NCBI RefSeq assembly: GCF_037975245.1
Contig: NC_092583.1
Coordinates: 16,454,764 to 16,518,763 of the forward strand
Length of the DNA stretch: 64,000 bases
Direction: 5' to 3'
Source: Apostichopus japonicus
Taxonomy: Eukaryota > Echinodermata > Holothuroidea > Aspidochirotida > Stichopodidae
In this document: piece by piece, positions 36,340-53,759 of the stretch
How the letters are laid out: each line of letters starts with the position of its first letter
Numbering within the stretch: position 1 is the stretch's first letter
Program-made: the position numbers and the translations under genes
The notes under the pieces: model-generated
What the model saw: the letters and a program-made list of their open reading frames with translations, nothing else
Told to the model about the DNA's origin: nothing
The model's database searches: none

Positions 36340-39300
36340 AGCTTAATTTTATTAAAAGTACAATTTTATTTTATTATTGTTATTATTATTATTGTTTGGA
36401 ATATTGTAGTCTTTGCAACATAAGCTGTTAACAGCATACTCGCCAACCCTGACTGTTTTTATTATTCATAAAAGTCTTCATATTAGCTGTGGAAAAATAT
36501 CAAATACCAGATATCAAGTATCGTATAACCCTCAGAGTATAAACGACTGACTCAAGGGAGTTAGACTGCCCGGAAATTTAAGAGGCACGATATTAGAGTT
36601 AAAATCAATCCGAGATTGAACCATTAGCAACGTATAAGCTTGTTGTGTGTTGTTTTGAAGTTCATTTACTCGATGTTATAACTATAGAAAACAAGGTAAT
36701 TCAAAAGCCAGGCTTCTTCTATCGTACGATAATCATTTAGTATTCAGAAATAATTTTATTGGATGAAACATTCTGAGCGTATATGTTCTTTAATTAAAGG
36801 GTTTTTTTTTTATAGAATAAACAATTAATCCGTGGTTATCAATATGTATTATATATGTACATGGTTGTAACAAAAAACGAGAAGTGTAGATATATTTCTG
36901 AAAAACTTCTGAAGGTAGCAAACATATTTCTCAATAATAGTTGCATATCGCAAAAAAGGATGTTAAAGGGGTCCGAACTTCTTACATTATTCTGACACGC
37001 CTCAAACGTAAGTTGATAACATGTTAAAGAATTCTATGTTATACATATAGCATTTAGTACTAAATCCCAGCCCCTCCCCTTCCCTGTAGCCCATCCATTA
37101 CCTTAAATATTAATATTTGGCTATCCTCGTTAGAAGACACAGAATGATAGCGACAGTCATACTTATTATATTAATGCATGTCTCGTACAGGTGAGTCACA
37201 TAATATATATACTCATAGTGCCTGTTAAAAGCGGTTCCGGCAAGGGTTTGAATTCTTTCATAGAAACATGACGTAATGGCGTTTCACTTTGTCATCAAAG
37301 TTTTCATTACACCCTATAATATAATAGTAAAGTAATATCTCTATATATAAATTGTAATATCTCTATATATAAATGGTAAGTGTGTATGTATAATATATAT
37401 GGTGTATCCATTGATACCATACAGGGGTGGCTCGACGGAGAGGGATGGGGCGGATAAAGGCACAGGTTGTTACCAGATGCACCAAAAATAAACTTGAAAA
37501 AATCCTTACTTTTGGCGTATTATTTATCACTGCAGCACTAATAATTCCACGGTAAATGTGATAACTCCGCCCCCTCTCCCCCTTCAAAACCTGATAACCC
37601 AGACCCCACCCTCCCCTTCCCTTACGGGTTCAGGCTGACTTAATCAGTCATGGTTAATCATAACGTAAACGTTCATTTTCATCTATGCTATAAAATATAA
37701 ATATATTATGTTACGAAACAGGGTTTGCTTTTTGTGTTTAATACAAATATTATGACTCTTTTCTTGAGAAGTTTTGATATCCGTTTTATACGACCAGACC
37801 AGACCAACCACACATACTTCCAAGAAAGAAGGACATCTCAGTCACGTTCTTAAAATACGATTTCAGATTATGACCTGACTATAAGCCGTGAAACTTCCTT
37901 CCCTGCACCTGGTGATTTGCTTCAAGAGATACTGACTAAGGCTTTTATAATTGTTGTCTGCACCTCTTATAAACGGATATAGTATTCCATTAAGGTAACA
38001 TATTTTGCGATATGGAAATACCCCCCTCCCCAACCCACCCCCTCCTCTCCTGAAACAAAAGTTGTTAAATTAACTTTGCGCATTAATTGACTAACCGTAT
38101 ATATGAACAATATGTACCTAGAACCAACTCAAGGCGATCAATAGTTATAAGATTCAGTAAAAAGTTCAGGAAAAATAAAAATTACAATTCTTTTTTTTTA
38201 AAACAATTTATTTCATTGCATAGCCTATACATCTTTTGCCGTTGCGTACCATGCATATTGTATATTATCCGTATAAGCACCAAAAATATTTATAGAAAAA
38301 AAATACAAATTAGATTGATTTTCTCCATCTATTATTTAATAACACTCTATTTTATTCCTTTCATGATATTAATTCTCTCTCGTTACTTTAACAAAGTTTG
38401 ACGAATATTTGCGATTTATTGTTAATGTCCATTGTATCTTTGCTTATTCATCATGTTATAAGAAAAAATGACTTGAACTGCAAAAACGAAATTCCGACCT
38501 GCTTTTCTGTTTTATTAATGTTCAATTAGATTATGCAGGCGTCTCGTCTGGTGCTGATATAAACATCATTAATTTCTCACCAAACTGAGAACATGTATGT
38601 ACTTATTTTACTATTGCATACATGCATGGACACAAGATGCGTACTATATACTTCTCTTTAATTATGTGCATCGCAAGATATCAAGTTTAGGAGACAATGA
38701 AAGGCCATTGCCTTACAACCAAGGACGCAACCACGTATACTTTTTCATCTCCAATTACTAAAATCAGGGCGGAACAGACCTAATAACAGTCCTAGCGCAC
38801 AGTACATCAAAACATACGCTATATTCCAACAGCCGAAACTTCTTCAACATTGTTTGCAAAATATAGCACCATTTTAAATCTGAGCACCCTCTATTTTACC
38901 ATTTTCCTCAATTGGGGTGGTGTAGCAAAGATAGGGGGGGGGGCACTGTTTCCTTTAGATCCCTACCCTGGTAGACTTAATATTTAATCTCGTGTACATG
39001 AAAGTTACTTGCGTCCCTGCTTTAATAGGTGACAAAAAGGGTCAAATTATGGCTGTCAGTAGTTATTATATCACACAAATAAACATTTCCGATAACTCAC
39101 ATTATCTATTTCTTAATTCAGTTCAATGAAAAATCAACTTTCAAACTATTTCTTTGGCCAGACACCTTTGACATCAGTAATCAATATCTCCTGAACAGAA
39201 CCCCAAAAACTAGTTCAAAACCTGATCACACATTTTTTTGTTAAATAAAAAAGTTTATTTCTCCTGTATTTGAAGCCATGTGAAAGATTGGAAACAATAG

Positions 39301-39780
39301 TCGTTATCTGTTACCTGATAGTTTACCTTTTATCCTTAATCAATAAATATAATTGCATTGCACGTTTTCAAGTTTATTGTACAGATGAAATTTGCTTGAC
39401 TGCGATGAGTAATTGCAATACCAAACATCGCGAAAAAAATTTACAAGTTTGTATACTAATAAAATAATAGTTCTCAAGTGTAATGGGTTTTACATACAAG
39501 ACAATGTCACGCATAAATATGATGCAATACAAGACCATTGAAAGCAACAAAGACATTATCAAATTGTATTGTTACATAATTAATCACCCGTTTTTTTCTT
39601 TTCAAAAACCAGGTTAATGGGAAAACCTTACCATTACCATTAATGGGCAACAAAACGAGAATGATTTTGAGACATGTGAATAATTGCATTATGTGAACGT
39701 AAATGACTACTTTCTCGCCTTGTTTACAAAAGCTTAAAATATTTTCTCATCAACGCCACTGACAGCTTTTTGTGTAGATC
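36340..39780. other. Intergenic, no gene seen
   Basis: AT-rich with an ATT-repeat patch near 36365-36395, a C-rich patch at 38020-38055 and a G10 run at 38934. Frames over 60 codons look random. Confidence 0.4.
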
Positions 39781-39781
39781 C

Positions 39782-39850
39782 CCATACCACCCACCCCATC
39801 CACCCCACCCACCCCACCCACCCACCCGCCCCGCCCATCCCACCACCACA
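39782..39850. repeat. CCACCC-rich block
   Basis: Nearly pure C/A/T strand of CACCC units (CCACCCCACCCACCCCACCC and variants). The minus strand could form G-quadruplexes. Confidence 0.85.
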
Positions 39851-42550
39851 ACAAACAACAAGCCCTCACTTTATATAAACGAAATTCAAAGGGGTAAAAC
39901 TAGTTTAAAGTGATGAGAGATGAATATTTTCAGGCATCGTCGCGAAATTTGCATTCTATTCCATCAAGTTACTGAGTCTAGATATTGATAGTTGACATTT
40001 TTACAGATTGTTTTACCAAAAATGAACTTGAAGTAAACAAGCATGATGTCAAAACAGCATATTGACAACTAAATGTTTTGTTTTGTTATAGTAATATTCA
40101 CTTTAATGATGGACCTTGTATTGAAGAGGTTTTCAAATTTACCGTCAGTTGATGTGAAGTTAAAAATAAACCAATGCAAAACTGTTCATATTGAGACGTA
40201 TCCTAGATTTGAAGTGGAAACTTGGAATTACTAATTGAGGAAAACCATCACACAGTGTTGTCAATGCAAAACTGTACATATTATAATCGCATCACACATG
40301 TTTGCTAAGTGCTGAATTTTGGTACCAAACACGTGTCAACTTAAAAAAGTTGTTATCTCGAAAACGTCATGTAGCAATTGAATGCAAACCTCACCGGCTT
40401 ATGAATAGTTATTCCCTATTGCATTAAATAAAAGCATATTGACCCCTGGATTATCAATTCTATGAGACACAACTACGAAGCTATCGCATCAAATGTGGGT
40501 ACATCCTAGATATTTGACAAAACCCCTCAAAAGAGTCGGTATATTAGGTGCATGGTACTTCACATCGCGATGCCTACAATATATTATTATCGTATTACAA
40601 GGTATCCTAAATAGTTTACATATAACAGCCAATACTCGGTATATGAAGTACACGGTACTTCACATCGCGATATCTATAATATCTTAGTAAAGGAAGCAGA
40701 TGTGAACAGAGTTTGATCAATGTGAGACGACAGGTCTTTCGGCTCCTTGAAACAGCTACACACATAGAAAGCCTTTTTTACAGTCAAATTGCTTCTTCTT
40801 TTACGCTGCTTATTTCAAATATTTCATCAATATTTTGTAGTGGGTGAAAACAATTCAGGTTCAGCGTCCCTTAATTTAGTTGTGGATAGGATAATTAAAT
40901 TACATTAAATCACAGGCTTTCGAAATAATCAATCGGCCAGTATCTTCATAATAAATCGCGGATTTGATTGAAGAAGATTTGACACGTTTATTAACGAGGA
41001 AGAAATAAGCTTATTACACCTGACGTAAACTCTCCGAGATTGCACAGAAAGACAATAGGTCAAATATGGATGAAAATTACCATAGCACAATGGTCACTTA
41101 CCATATCAGTACACAATATTTCCTTTCTACTGATTCGTATGTTAATTGATATAGGTTCCTCTTTGCAGACTTTTTCATGAAAAAAACTCCACCGAAGTTG
41201 GAAAATGTTACGAAGATCACAGATAATTAGGCATTTTACCCCCAGCCACGCACTGCGTACTATGCACAGGTCTTTATGACAATGACAGCATCACATACAC
41301 AATGGGACATTTATAACATTCGGTCGTAACTATATGTTTTTTCCAAAGGGGGAGGGGAATGGGGATAGAATTCGGGACAAGGGATTTTGGTATGAAGTAC
41401 CTTTACTCATATGAATCATGTCGTACCTTATAGGGAAATAATACTATTGTCATTTCCAGTATGTATGTTCGAAACTTATAAAAGGACAAGGCACGTATAA
41501 CTATATTACCACAGAGCAGCTACAATATACCAATAGTAAATGGTAAAGGTCAGTTTGTTCCTTTGTAAGAAGTGCTAAACAACAACCAATACAATACATT
41601 TCAAGAAATAGAAAAAAAACCCGCTGTCTACAGTCAAGGCAAGGATTCATGTAAGACAATGTGTTCTCACTGAACCATGGCACGTACGGGACTTTGAGTT
41701 CTCGAGAGTACCCCTCAGTACATGGCTTACCTGGCAGAAATAGCAACAGTGTAAATCCCTTGTATCTTGATGACGACAAAGGTAAACACGTGACTGTCAT
41801 GTGACTATATACAGTAAAATTAGAACATCACTTGAGTATCGTTACGCATCTCAGAATATCATAAGTGGCAGGGAATGGCTCTGAGGTAACGATATGCACA
41901 AAAAACTGAAGGCAACTGGGTGTGGTTTACTTCGCAATTTTATTTTGACGTACACTATTTTCGAATCAATATTTCATGTTTCACATATCTATGTGCTAAA
42001 TTAATCAATCAAACATTTTATGATCGATTTTACGAAACATTGCTATGTTACAGTGAATTGTGACAAATTTCAGCTTTTTGTCACCTTTGTAGCCCTTTTC
42101 TGCCTTTGTATAACGAACCGGAAAGTTTCATCGTTGCAGTATAACTTATACTTTTACTATAGGCCTAAACCTTACAAGGGGCAAACACTTTGAAAACGTT
42201 ACACACATGAAGGTATTGTACAACTTCTTATGTTGAAACTTGATCATATCGTAATCCAAACGTAAACCAATAAATATGAAAAAAAAACGACAAGCGGATC
42301 TGAGTTACGAGATTTCTACCATATATACCCATACTGATTGAGGGTAATACGAATATAAACAAATATTTGTTTTTTTGTTTCATTAGCAATATTAAAAGAG
42401 CAAGCAAACATACGAACTTTGTGGATTACTCTCTCTCTATACATATGATATTTCTCTCCGTGTTTTCTATACAAACCACTTTTAAAATTATGACAAACTG
42501 GCGTGAAACAGACCATAAACGCCGGAAAACATGCACTTCCACCTGTTTCC
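39850..42550. other. Intergenic, no gene seen
   Basis: Includes a dispersed word near 40020 shared with 13655, and a local duplication near 40534-40685 in which GTACTTCACATCGCGAT occurs twice about 99 bp apart. No exon found. Confidence 0.4.
40534..40685. repeat. 99-bp spaced direct repeat
   Basis: GTCGGTATATTAGGTGCATG...GTACTTCACATCGCGATGCC is echoed as CTCGGTATATGAAGTACACG...GTACTTCACATCGCGATATC. A diverged tandem duplication. Confidence 0.65.
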
Positions 42551-42552
42551 AG

Positions 42553-42886
42553 GTGTGAATCTTTTATAACTCGCTACCTCTGAAAAGCGTTACCCACCAA
42601 GCAACTTCCCCCCATCCCCCACCCCCCCCCCCCTTACTGCCTCGTCTCCTATACTTCGGCTAAATGAAAAACATTGAAAAACTTAACCCTTTCAGTGTAT
42701 GCAGCCTTTATGCATTCCCCTCTGTTTCTATAGTGTGTGAATCTCTGATAACTCTCTACCTACGAAAAACGTTACCAACCAAAGACCCAAACTATAAGCC
42801 GCCCTCCACCCCCCCCCCCCCCCTCGGTCTCGGCTAATAGAAACGCAATGAACCACTTCACCCTTTCAGTATATCGCTATCGCTCA
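42553..42886. repeat. Tandem duplication of a ~180-bp unit with poly-C cores
   Basis: Both halves run GTGTGAATCT, ATAACTC(G/T)CTACCT, CGTTACCAACCA-like, a poly-C run (C12 at 42622; C15 at 42809), TCGGCTAA, then CCCTTTCAGT. The halves differ by many substitutions, yet both keep a long C tract. Confidence 0.75.
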
Positions 42887-42889
42887 TAA

Positions 42890-48236
<5,347 letters not shown>

Positions 48237-48304
48237 CTGGGGTGGGCTGGGGTGTGGTGGCTGGGGTGAGGGTGTCAGTTGGTTGTGGTGGGTGGGGTGG
48301 GGAT
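48237..48304 (+). repeat. G-rich GGGGTGGGCT-type block, quadruplex-prone
   Basis: Many GGG/GGGG runs separated by one to four bases (GGGGTGGGCTGGGGTGTGGT and variants). It lies about 160 bp before the 55-bp satellite. Confidence 0.85.
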
Positions 48305-48460
48305 AGTTACTATATAGACATGATCTTGATTAAAAGTCGGTGAGCAACTGTGTGCTGTGGGATCTCAGCTGAGAAGAACAGATACTACACATCTCAGCCA
48401 AAGGTAAATGAATAAAGACTAGAATGCTTTCCAGGGGACTGCACTGAGAGAAACGTAAGC

Positions 48461-51400
48461 ACATACATTATAGACCTACGTACACAATGTCAAGAAGGTA
48501 ACATGTTCTGTAAACACATACATTATAGACCTACGTACACAATGTCAAGAAGGTAACATGTTCTGTAAACACATACATTATAGACATACGTACACAATGT
48601 CAAGAAGGTAACATGTTCTGTAAACACATACACTATATACCTACGTACACAATGTCAGGAAGGTAACAGGTTCTGTAAACACATACATTATAGACCTACG
48701 TACACAATGTCAACAAGGTAACATGTGATGTAAACACATACATTATAGACCTACGTACACATTGCCAAGAAGGTAACATGTTCTGTAAACACATACATTA
48801 TAGACCTACGTACACAATGTCAAGAAGGTAACAGGTTCTGTAAACACATACATTATAGACCTACGTACACATTGCCAAGAAGGTAACATGTTCTGTAAAC
48901 ACATACATTATAGACCTACGTACACAATGTCAAGAAGGTAACAGGTTCTGTAAACACATACATTATAAACCTACGTACACAATGTCAAGAAGGTAACATG
49001 TTCTGTAAACACATACATTATAGACCTACGTACACAATGTCAAGAAGGTAACAGGTTCTGTAAACACATACATTATAGACCTACGTACACAATGTCAAGA
49101 AGGTAACATGTTCTGTAAACACATACATTATAGACCTACGTACACAATGTCAGGAAGGTAACAGGTTCTGTAAACACATACATTATAGACCTACGTACAC
49201 AATGTCAAGAAGGTAACATGTTCTGTAACAACATACATTATAGACCTACGTACACAATGTCAAGAAGGTAACATGTTCTGTAAACACATACATTATAGAC
49301 CTACGTACACAATGTCAAGAAGGTAACATGTTCTGTAAACACATACATTATAGACCTACGTACACAATGTCAAGAAGGTAACATGTTATGTAAACACATA
49401 CATTATAGACCTACGTACACAATGTCAAGAAGGTAACATGTTCTGTAAACACATACATTATAGACCTACGTACACAATGTCAAGAAGGTAACATGTTCTG
49501 TAAACACATACATTATAGACCTACGTACACAATGTCAAGAAGGTAACATGTTCTGTAAACACATACATTATAGACATACGTACACAATGTCAAGAAGGTA
49601 ACATGTTTTGTAAACACATACATTATAGACATACGTACACAATGTCAAGAAGGTAACATGTTCTGTAAACACATACATTATAGACCTACGTGCACAATGT
49701 CAAGAAGGTAACATGTTCTGTAAACACATTCATTATAGACATACGTACACAATGTCAAGAAGGTAACATGTTCTGTAAACACATACATTATAGACATACG
49801 TACACAATGTCAAGAAGGTAACATGTTCTGTAAACACATTCATTATAGACATACGTACACAATGTCAAGAAGGTAACATGTTCTGTAAACACATACATTA
49901 TATACCTATGTGCACAATGTCAAGAGGGTAACATGTTCTGTAAACACATTCATTATAGACATACGTACACAATGTCAAGAAGGTAACATGTTCTGTAAAC
50001 ACATACATTATAGACATACGTAAACAATGTCAAGACGATAACATGGTCTGTAAACACATACATTATAGACCTATGTGCACAATGTCAAGAAGGTAACATG
50101 TTCTGTAAACACATTCATTATAGACATACGTACACAATGTCAAGAAGGTAACATGTTATGTAAACACATACATTATAGACCTATGTGCACAATGTCAAGA
50201 AGGTAATTACATGTTCTGTAAACACATTCATTATAGACATACGTACACAATGTCAAGAAGGTAACATGTTCTGTAAACACATGCATTATAGACATACGTA
50301 AACAATGTCAAGACGATAACATGGTCTGTAAACACATACATTATAGACCTATGTGCACAATGTCAAGAAGGTAACATGTTCTGTAAACACATTCATTATA
50401 GACATACGTAAACAATGTCAAGACGATAACATGGTCTGTAAACACATACATTATAGACCTATGTGCACAATGTCAAGAAGGTAACATGTTCTGTAAACAC
50501 ATTTATTATAGACATACGTACACAATGTCAAGAAGGTAACATGTTCTGTAAACACATACATTATAGACCTATGTGCACAATGTCAAGAAGGTAATTACAT
50601 GTTCTGTAAACACATACATTATAGACATACGTACACAATGTCAAGAAGGTAACATGTTCTGTAAACACATACATTATAGACCTTCGTACACAATGTCAAG
50701 AAGGTAACATGGTCTGTAAACACATACACTATATACCTACGTACACAATGTCAAGAATGTAACATGTTATGTAAACACATACATTATAGACATACGTACA
50801 CAATGTCAACAATAACATGTTTTGTAAACACATACATTCTAGACCTATGTGCACAATGTCAAGAAGGTAACATATTCTGTAAACACATACATTATAGACC
50901 TACGTACACAATGTCAAGAAGGTAACAGGTTCTGTAAACACATACATTATAGACCTACGTACACAATGTCAAGAAGGTAACATGTTCTGTAAACACATAC
51001 ATTATAGACATACGTACACAATGTCAAGAAGGTAACAGGTTCTGTAAACACATACATTATAGACCTACGTACACAATGCCAAGAAGGTAACATGTTATGT
51101 AAATACATACATTATAGACATACGTGCACAATGTCAAGAAGGTAACATGTTATGTAAACACATACATTATAGACCTATGTGCACAATGTCAAGAAGGTAA
51201 TTACATGTTCTGTAAACACATTCATTATAGACATACGTACACAATGTCAAGAAGGTAACATGTTCTGTAAACACATGCATTATAGACATACGTAAACAAT
51301 GTCAAGACGATAACATGGTCTGTAAACACATACATTATAGACCTATGTGCACAATGTCAAGAAGGTAACATGTTCTGTAAACACATTCATTATAGACATA

Positions 51401-52207
51401 CGTAAACAATGTCAAGACGATAACATGGTCTGTAAACACATACATTATAGACCTATGTGCACAATGTCAAGAAGGTAACATGTTCTGTAAACACATTTAT
51501 TATAGACATACGTACACAATGTCAAGAAGGTAACATGTTCTGTAAACACATACATTATAGACCTATGTGCACAATGTCAAGAAGGTAATTACATGTTCTG
51601 TAAACACATACATTATAGACATACGTACACAATGTCAAGAAGGTAACATGTTCTGTAAACACATACATTATAGACCTTCGTACACAATGTCAAGAAGGTA
51701 ACATGGTCTGTAAACACATACACTATATACCTACGTACACAATGTCAAGAATGTAACATGTTATGTAAACACATACATTATAGACATACGTACACAATGT
51801 CAACAATAACATGTTTTGTAAACACATACATTCTAGACCTACGTGCACAATGTCAAGAAGGTAACATATTCTGTAAACACATACATTATAGACCTACGTA
51901 CACAATGTCAAGAAGGTAACAGGTTCTGTAAACACATACATTATAGACCTACGTACACAATGTCAAGAAGGTAACATGTTCTGTAAACACATACATTATA
52001 GACATACGTACACAATGTCAAGAAGGTAACAGGTTCTGTAAACACATACATTATAGACCTACGTACACAATGCCAAGAAGGTAACATGTTATGTAAATAC
52101 ATACATTATAGACATACGTGCACAATGTCAAGAAGGTAACATGTTATGTAAACACATACATTATAGACCTACGTACACAATATCAACAAGGTAATATGTT
52201 CTTTAAC
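48461..52207. repeat. 55-bp satellite array, about 68 copies
   Basis: Unit: ACATACATTATAGACCTACG, then TACACAATGTCAAGAAGGTA, then ACATGTTCTGTAAAC. The spacing is steadily 55 bp, with variants at fixed positions: CCTACG/CATACG/CTATGTG, CATACATT/CATTCATT, and ATTAC insertions. The first and last units are the most regular at the edges, and the end fades at TTCTTTAACG. No gene is inside; stops are frequent in all frames. Confidence 0.97.
50125..52110. repeat. 994-bp higher-order duplication within the 55-bp satellite
   Basis: The insertion variant AGGTAATTAC occurs at 50201 and 51195, 994 bp apart. The same ordered set of variant units follows each, including TGCATTATAG, AAACAATGTCAAGACGATAA, TTTATTATAG and CAACAATAACATGTTTTG. 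I noticed one difference (CCTATGTG versus CCTACGTG in a late unit). So about 18 units were copied together recently. Confidence 0.88.
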
Positions 52208-52331
52208 GACCTGTCGTTCTTGTTTTCGCTGTTCCTATGCCATGTGAAGTCAGTGATATCATGATGAGTCATAAATAATAAGCTATAGGAATAATTAAGC
52301 ATGATAATACTTATAGAAAATTTACCCAGGG

Positions 52332-53025
52332 TATATTCTGGGCACGAAACTCAAACAAAATGGTCCACTCTCAACTACAATCCCGCAAACATCGATACTG
52401 TTAATCATGACTTATAATATAAATATATATCGAATTTTATCATGTTTGCCAAATTATTTGGTGTTTACATTGATGATAGTGTAATTGAGCAGCACCTAAT
52501 TCATTATGTTTCCAGTGAACTTTCTAAAGGAGTCGGTATTCTGACTGTGATATGACCTGCCCCCAAAAAAGTCTCCATGCTACATTATCCTACCTTAGCA
52601 GTCTTACTGTCATTATGTGTGGGCAAACAGCTATCCTTCGCGACTGCAGAAACTTCATGTTCTTCACAAAAGTGCTGCGAGGTACATTACAATGGACTCC
52701 TCTCTTTCTCATAGTAATCCAAGCACCCGCAATATTTATAACAACAAGTCATCAAATAACAACCTGTGAGTTCCAAGTTCGCAATGGAGCTCTTACCTAA
52801 GTCTTTAAACCTCCTTTTCCAATCGTTATTCAGTACACAACCAAAACACTAGATTCAGCAACTCGCTCAGCATTCCTTGTAAATCGTTTGAATTCCAATC
52901 AGTATTGTAACTGTTTAAAAGGTCCTAAGATCTGGAACTCTTTGAATGACCGTCTCAAATCTCTAAATACCATTGCTAACTTTAAAACTTATTACAAGCG
53001 CTATTGTTTATCTAAGTATTCCTAA
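52332..53025 (+). pseudogene. Broken CR1/Jockey-type non-LTR retrotransposon, C-terminal part of reverse transcriptase
   Basis: Pieces in different frames match the end of non-LTR reverse transcriptase proteins. FAKLFGVYIDD and HYVSSELSKGVGIL (52442-52553) correspond to the 'FLGVYID' region. YVWANSYPSRLQKLHVLHKS (about 52615-52672) corresponds to the region after the active site. KGPKIWNSLNDRLKSLN and FKTYYKRY (to the stop at 53023-53025) are the classic C-terminus. Stops and frameshifts separate the pieces, so no intact protein remains. The YxDD catalytic box itself would lie upstream and is not visible. It sits 125 bp after the satellite. Probably a 5'-truncated dead copy; the exact clade is not determined. 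Confidence 0.85.
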
Positions 53026-53340
53026 CGTTTAATTTGTTTTGTTTTGTTATTTATCCCTAGTCTTATATTTATTGATCACTGCAAAGCCTGGTTCGTACTG
53101 ATGTGGGTACATGGAGGGGTGGGCGGGGTTTGGGGTGGGCGAAGGTAGTCTTCTTCGACTTCTAACTAGTATACATTCTCTTTCCAAGGGGACCCGTGAT
53201 GCGCAATGGATATAACATTTTCGTGCACACAGGGTCAGTCTCGATGCAAGGGGACCGGGGCTAAGAGTAGATCACTTAAGTCGTTTGGTTTCCATGCCCA
53301 AGTTCTATCTTGGGTGTCTTTTAAAAAAAGAAATACCTTT
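53026..53340 (+). other. Likely 3' UTR/flank of the retrotransposon fragment
   Basis: Follows the fragment's stop with TTTGTTTTGTTTTGTTATTT and a G-rich patch (53115-53145). No gene seen; the boundary of the element is unclear. Confidence 0.35.
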
Positions 53341-53365
53341 GAAAACTATCACTTTCTTAGCAAAA

Positions 53366-53367
<2 letters not shown>

Positions 53368-53414
<47 letters not shown>

Positions 53415-53440
53415 TATTATTATTATTATTATTATTATTA
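53368..53440. repeat. (AAT)n/(ATT)n trinucleotide palindrome
   Basis: ATA repeats (53368-53413) switch to TTA repeats (about 53413-53440), so the two halves are reverse complements and can form a hairpin of about 27 bp per arm. Confidence 0.95.
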
Positions 53441-53480
53441 TCATAATTATAACAATAATAATAATACGCAAAAGTAATTT

Positions 53481-53750
53481 GGCCTGACTTTTCGATCCTA
53501 GCAGGATCTTCTTCAAATGCTAAATGACAAGTAAAAGTAACAGAAGGGACAAAAACACGCACAGAATACAGACGGGTTAATGAGTATGGTGCACACAAAG
53601 ATATAGATGTAAGGGGGTTATTAGACAAGGCATGGAGTGAAGAAAGTAAGCAACCAACAGGGGAAGAGGAGAGGTAGGAGATAAACAGTGGAGGGACAAA
53701 GAGGTGATTATGGGAAGGGGAAGGGAATACACTGGAGAAGGACAAGACAG
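53481..53750 (-). mobile_element. Possible Penelope-like element fragment with hammerhead-like motif
   Basis: On the minus strand, TTGAAGA, then a GATCCT/AGGATC stem with a three-base loop (+ strand 53494-53508), then GAAA. This resembles the hammerhead core CUGANGA-stem II-GAAA that is known from Penelope-like elements, but the leading C is T here. A minus-strand frame reading EEDPARIEKSGQ overlaps it. The cleavage-site half is not identified. Confidence 0.35.
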
Positions 53751-53759
53751 AAAGGTGTG

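Noticed and set aside
48461-52207. CRISPR-like regular repeats
   Set aside because: The 55-bp units are contiguous, with no unique spacers, and the DNA is eukaryotic; this is a satellite.
53305-53745. 146-codon minus-strand frame with poly-Tyr/Asn
   Set aside because: Half of it is the trinucleotide repeat; the rest overlaps a repeat-like motif, so it is not a gene.
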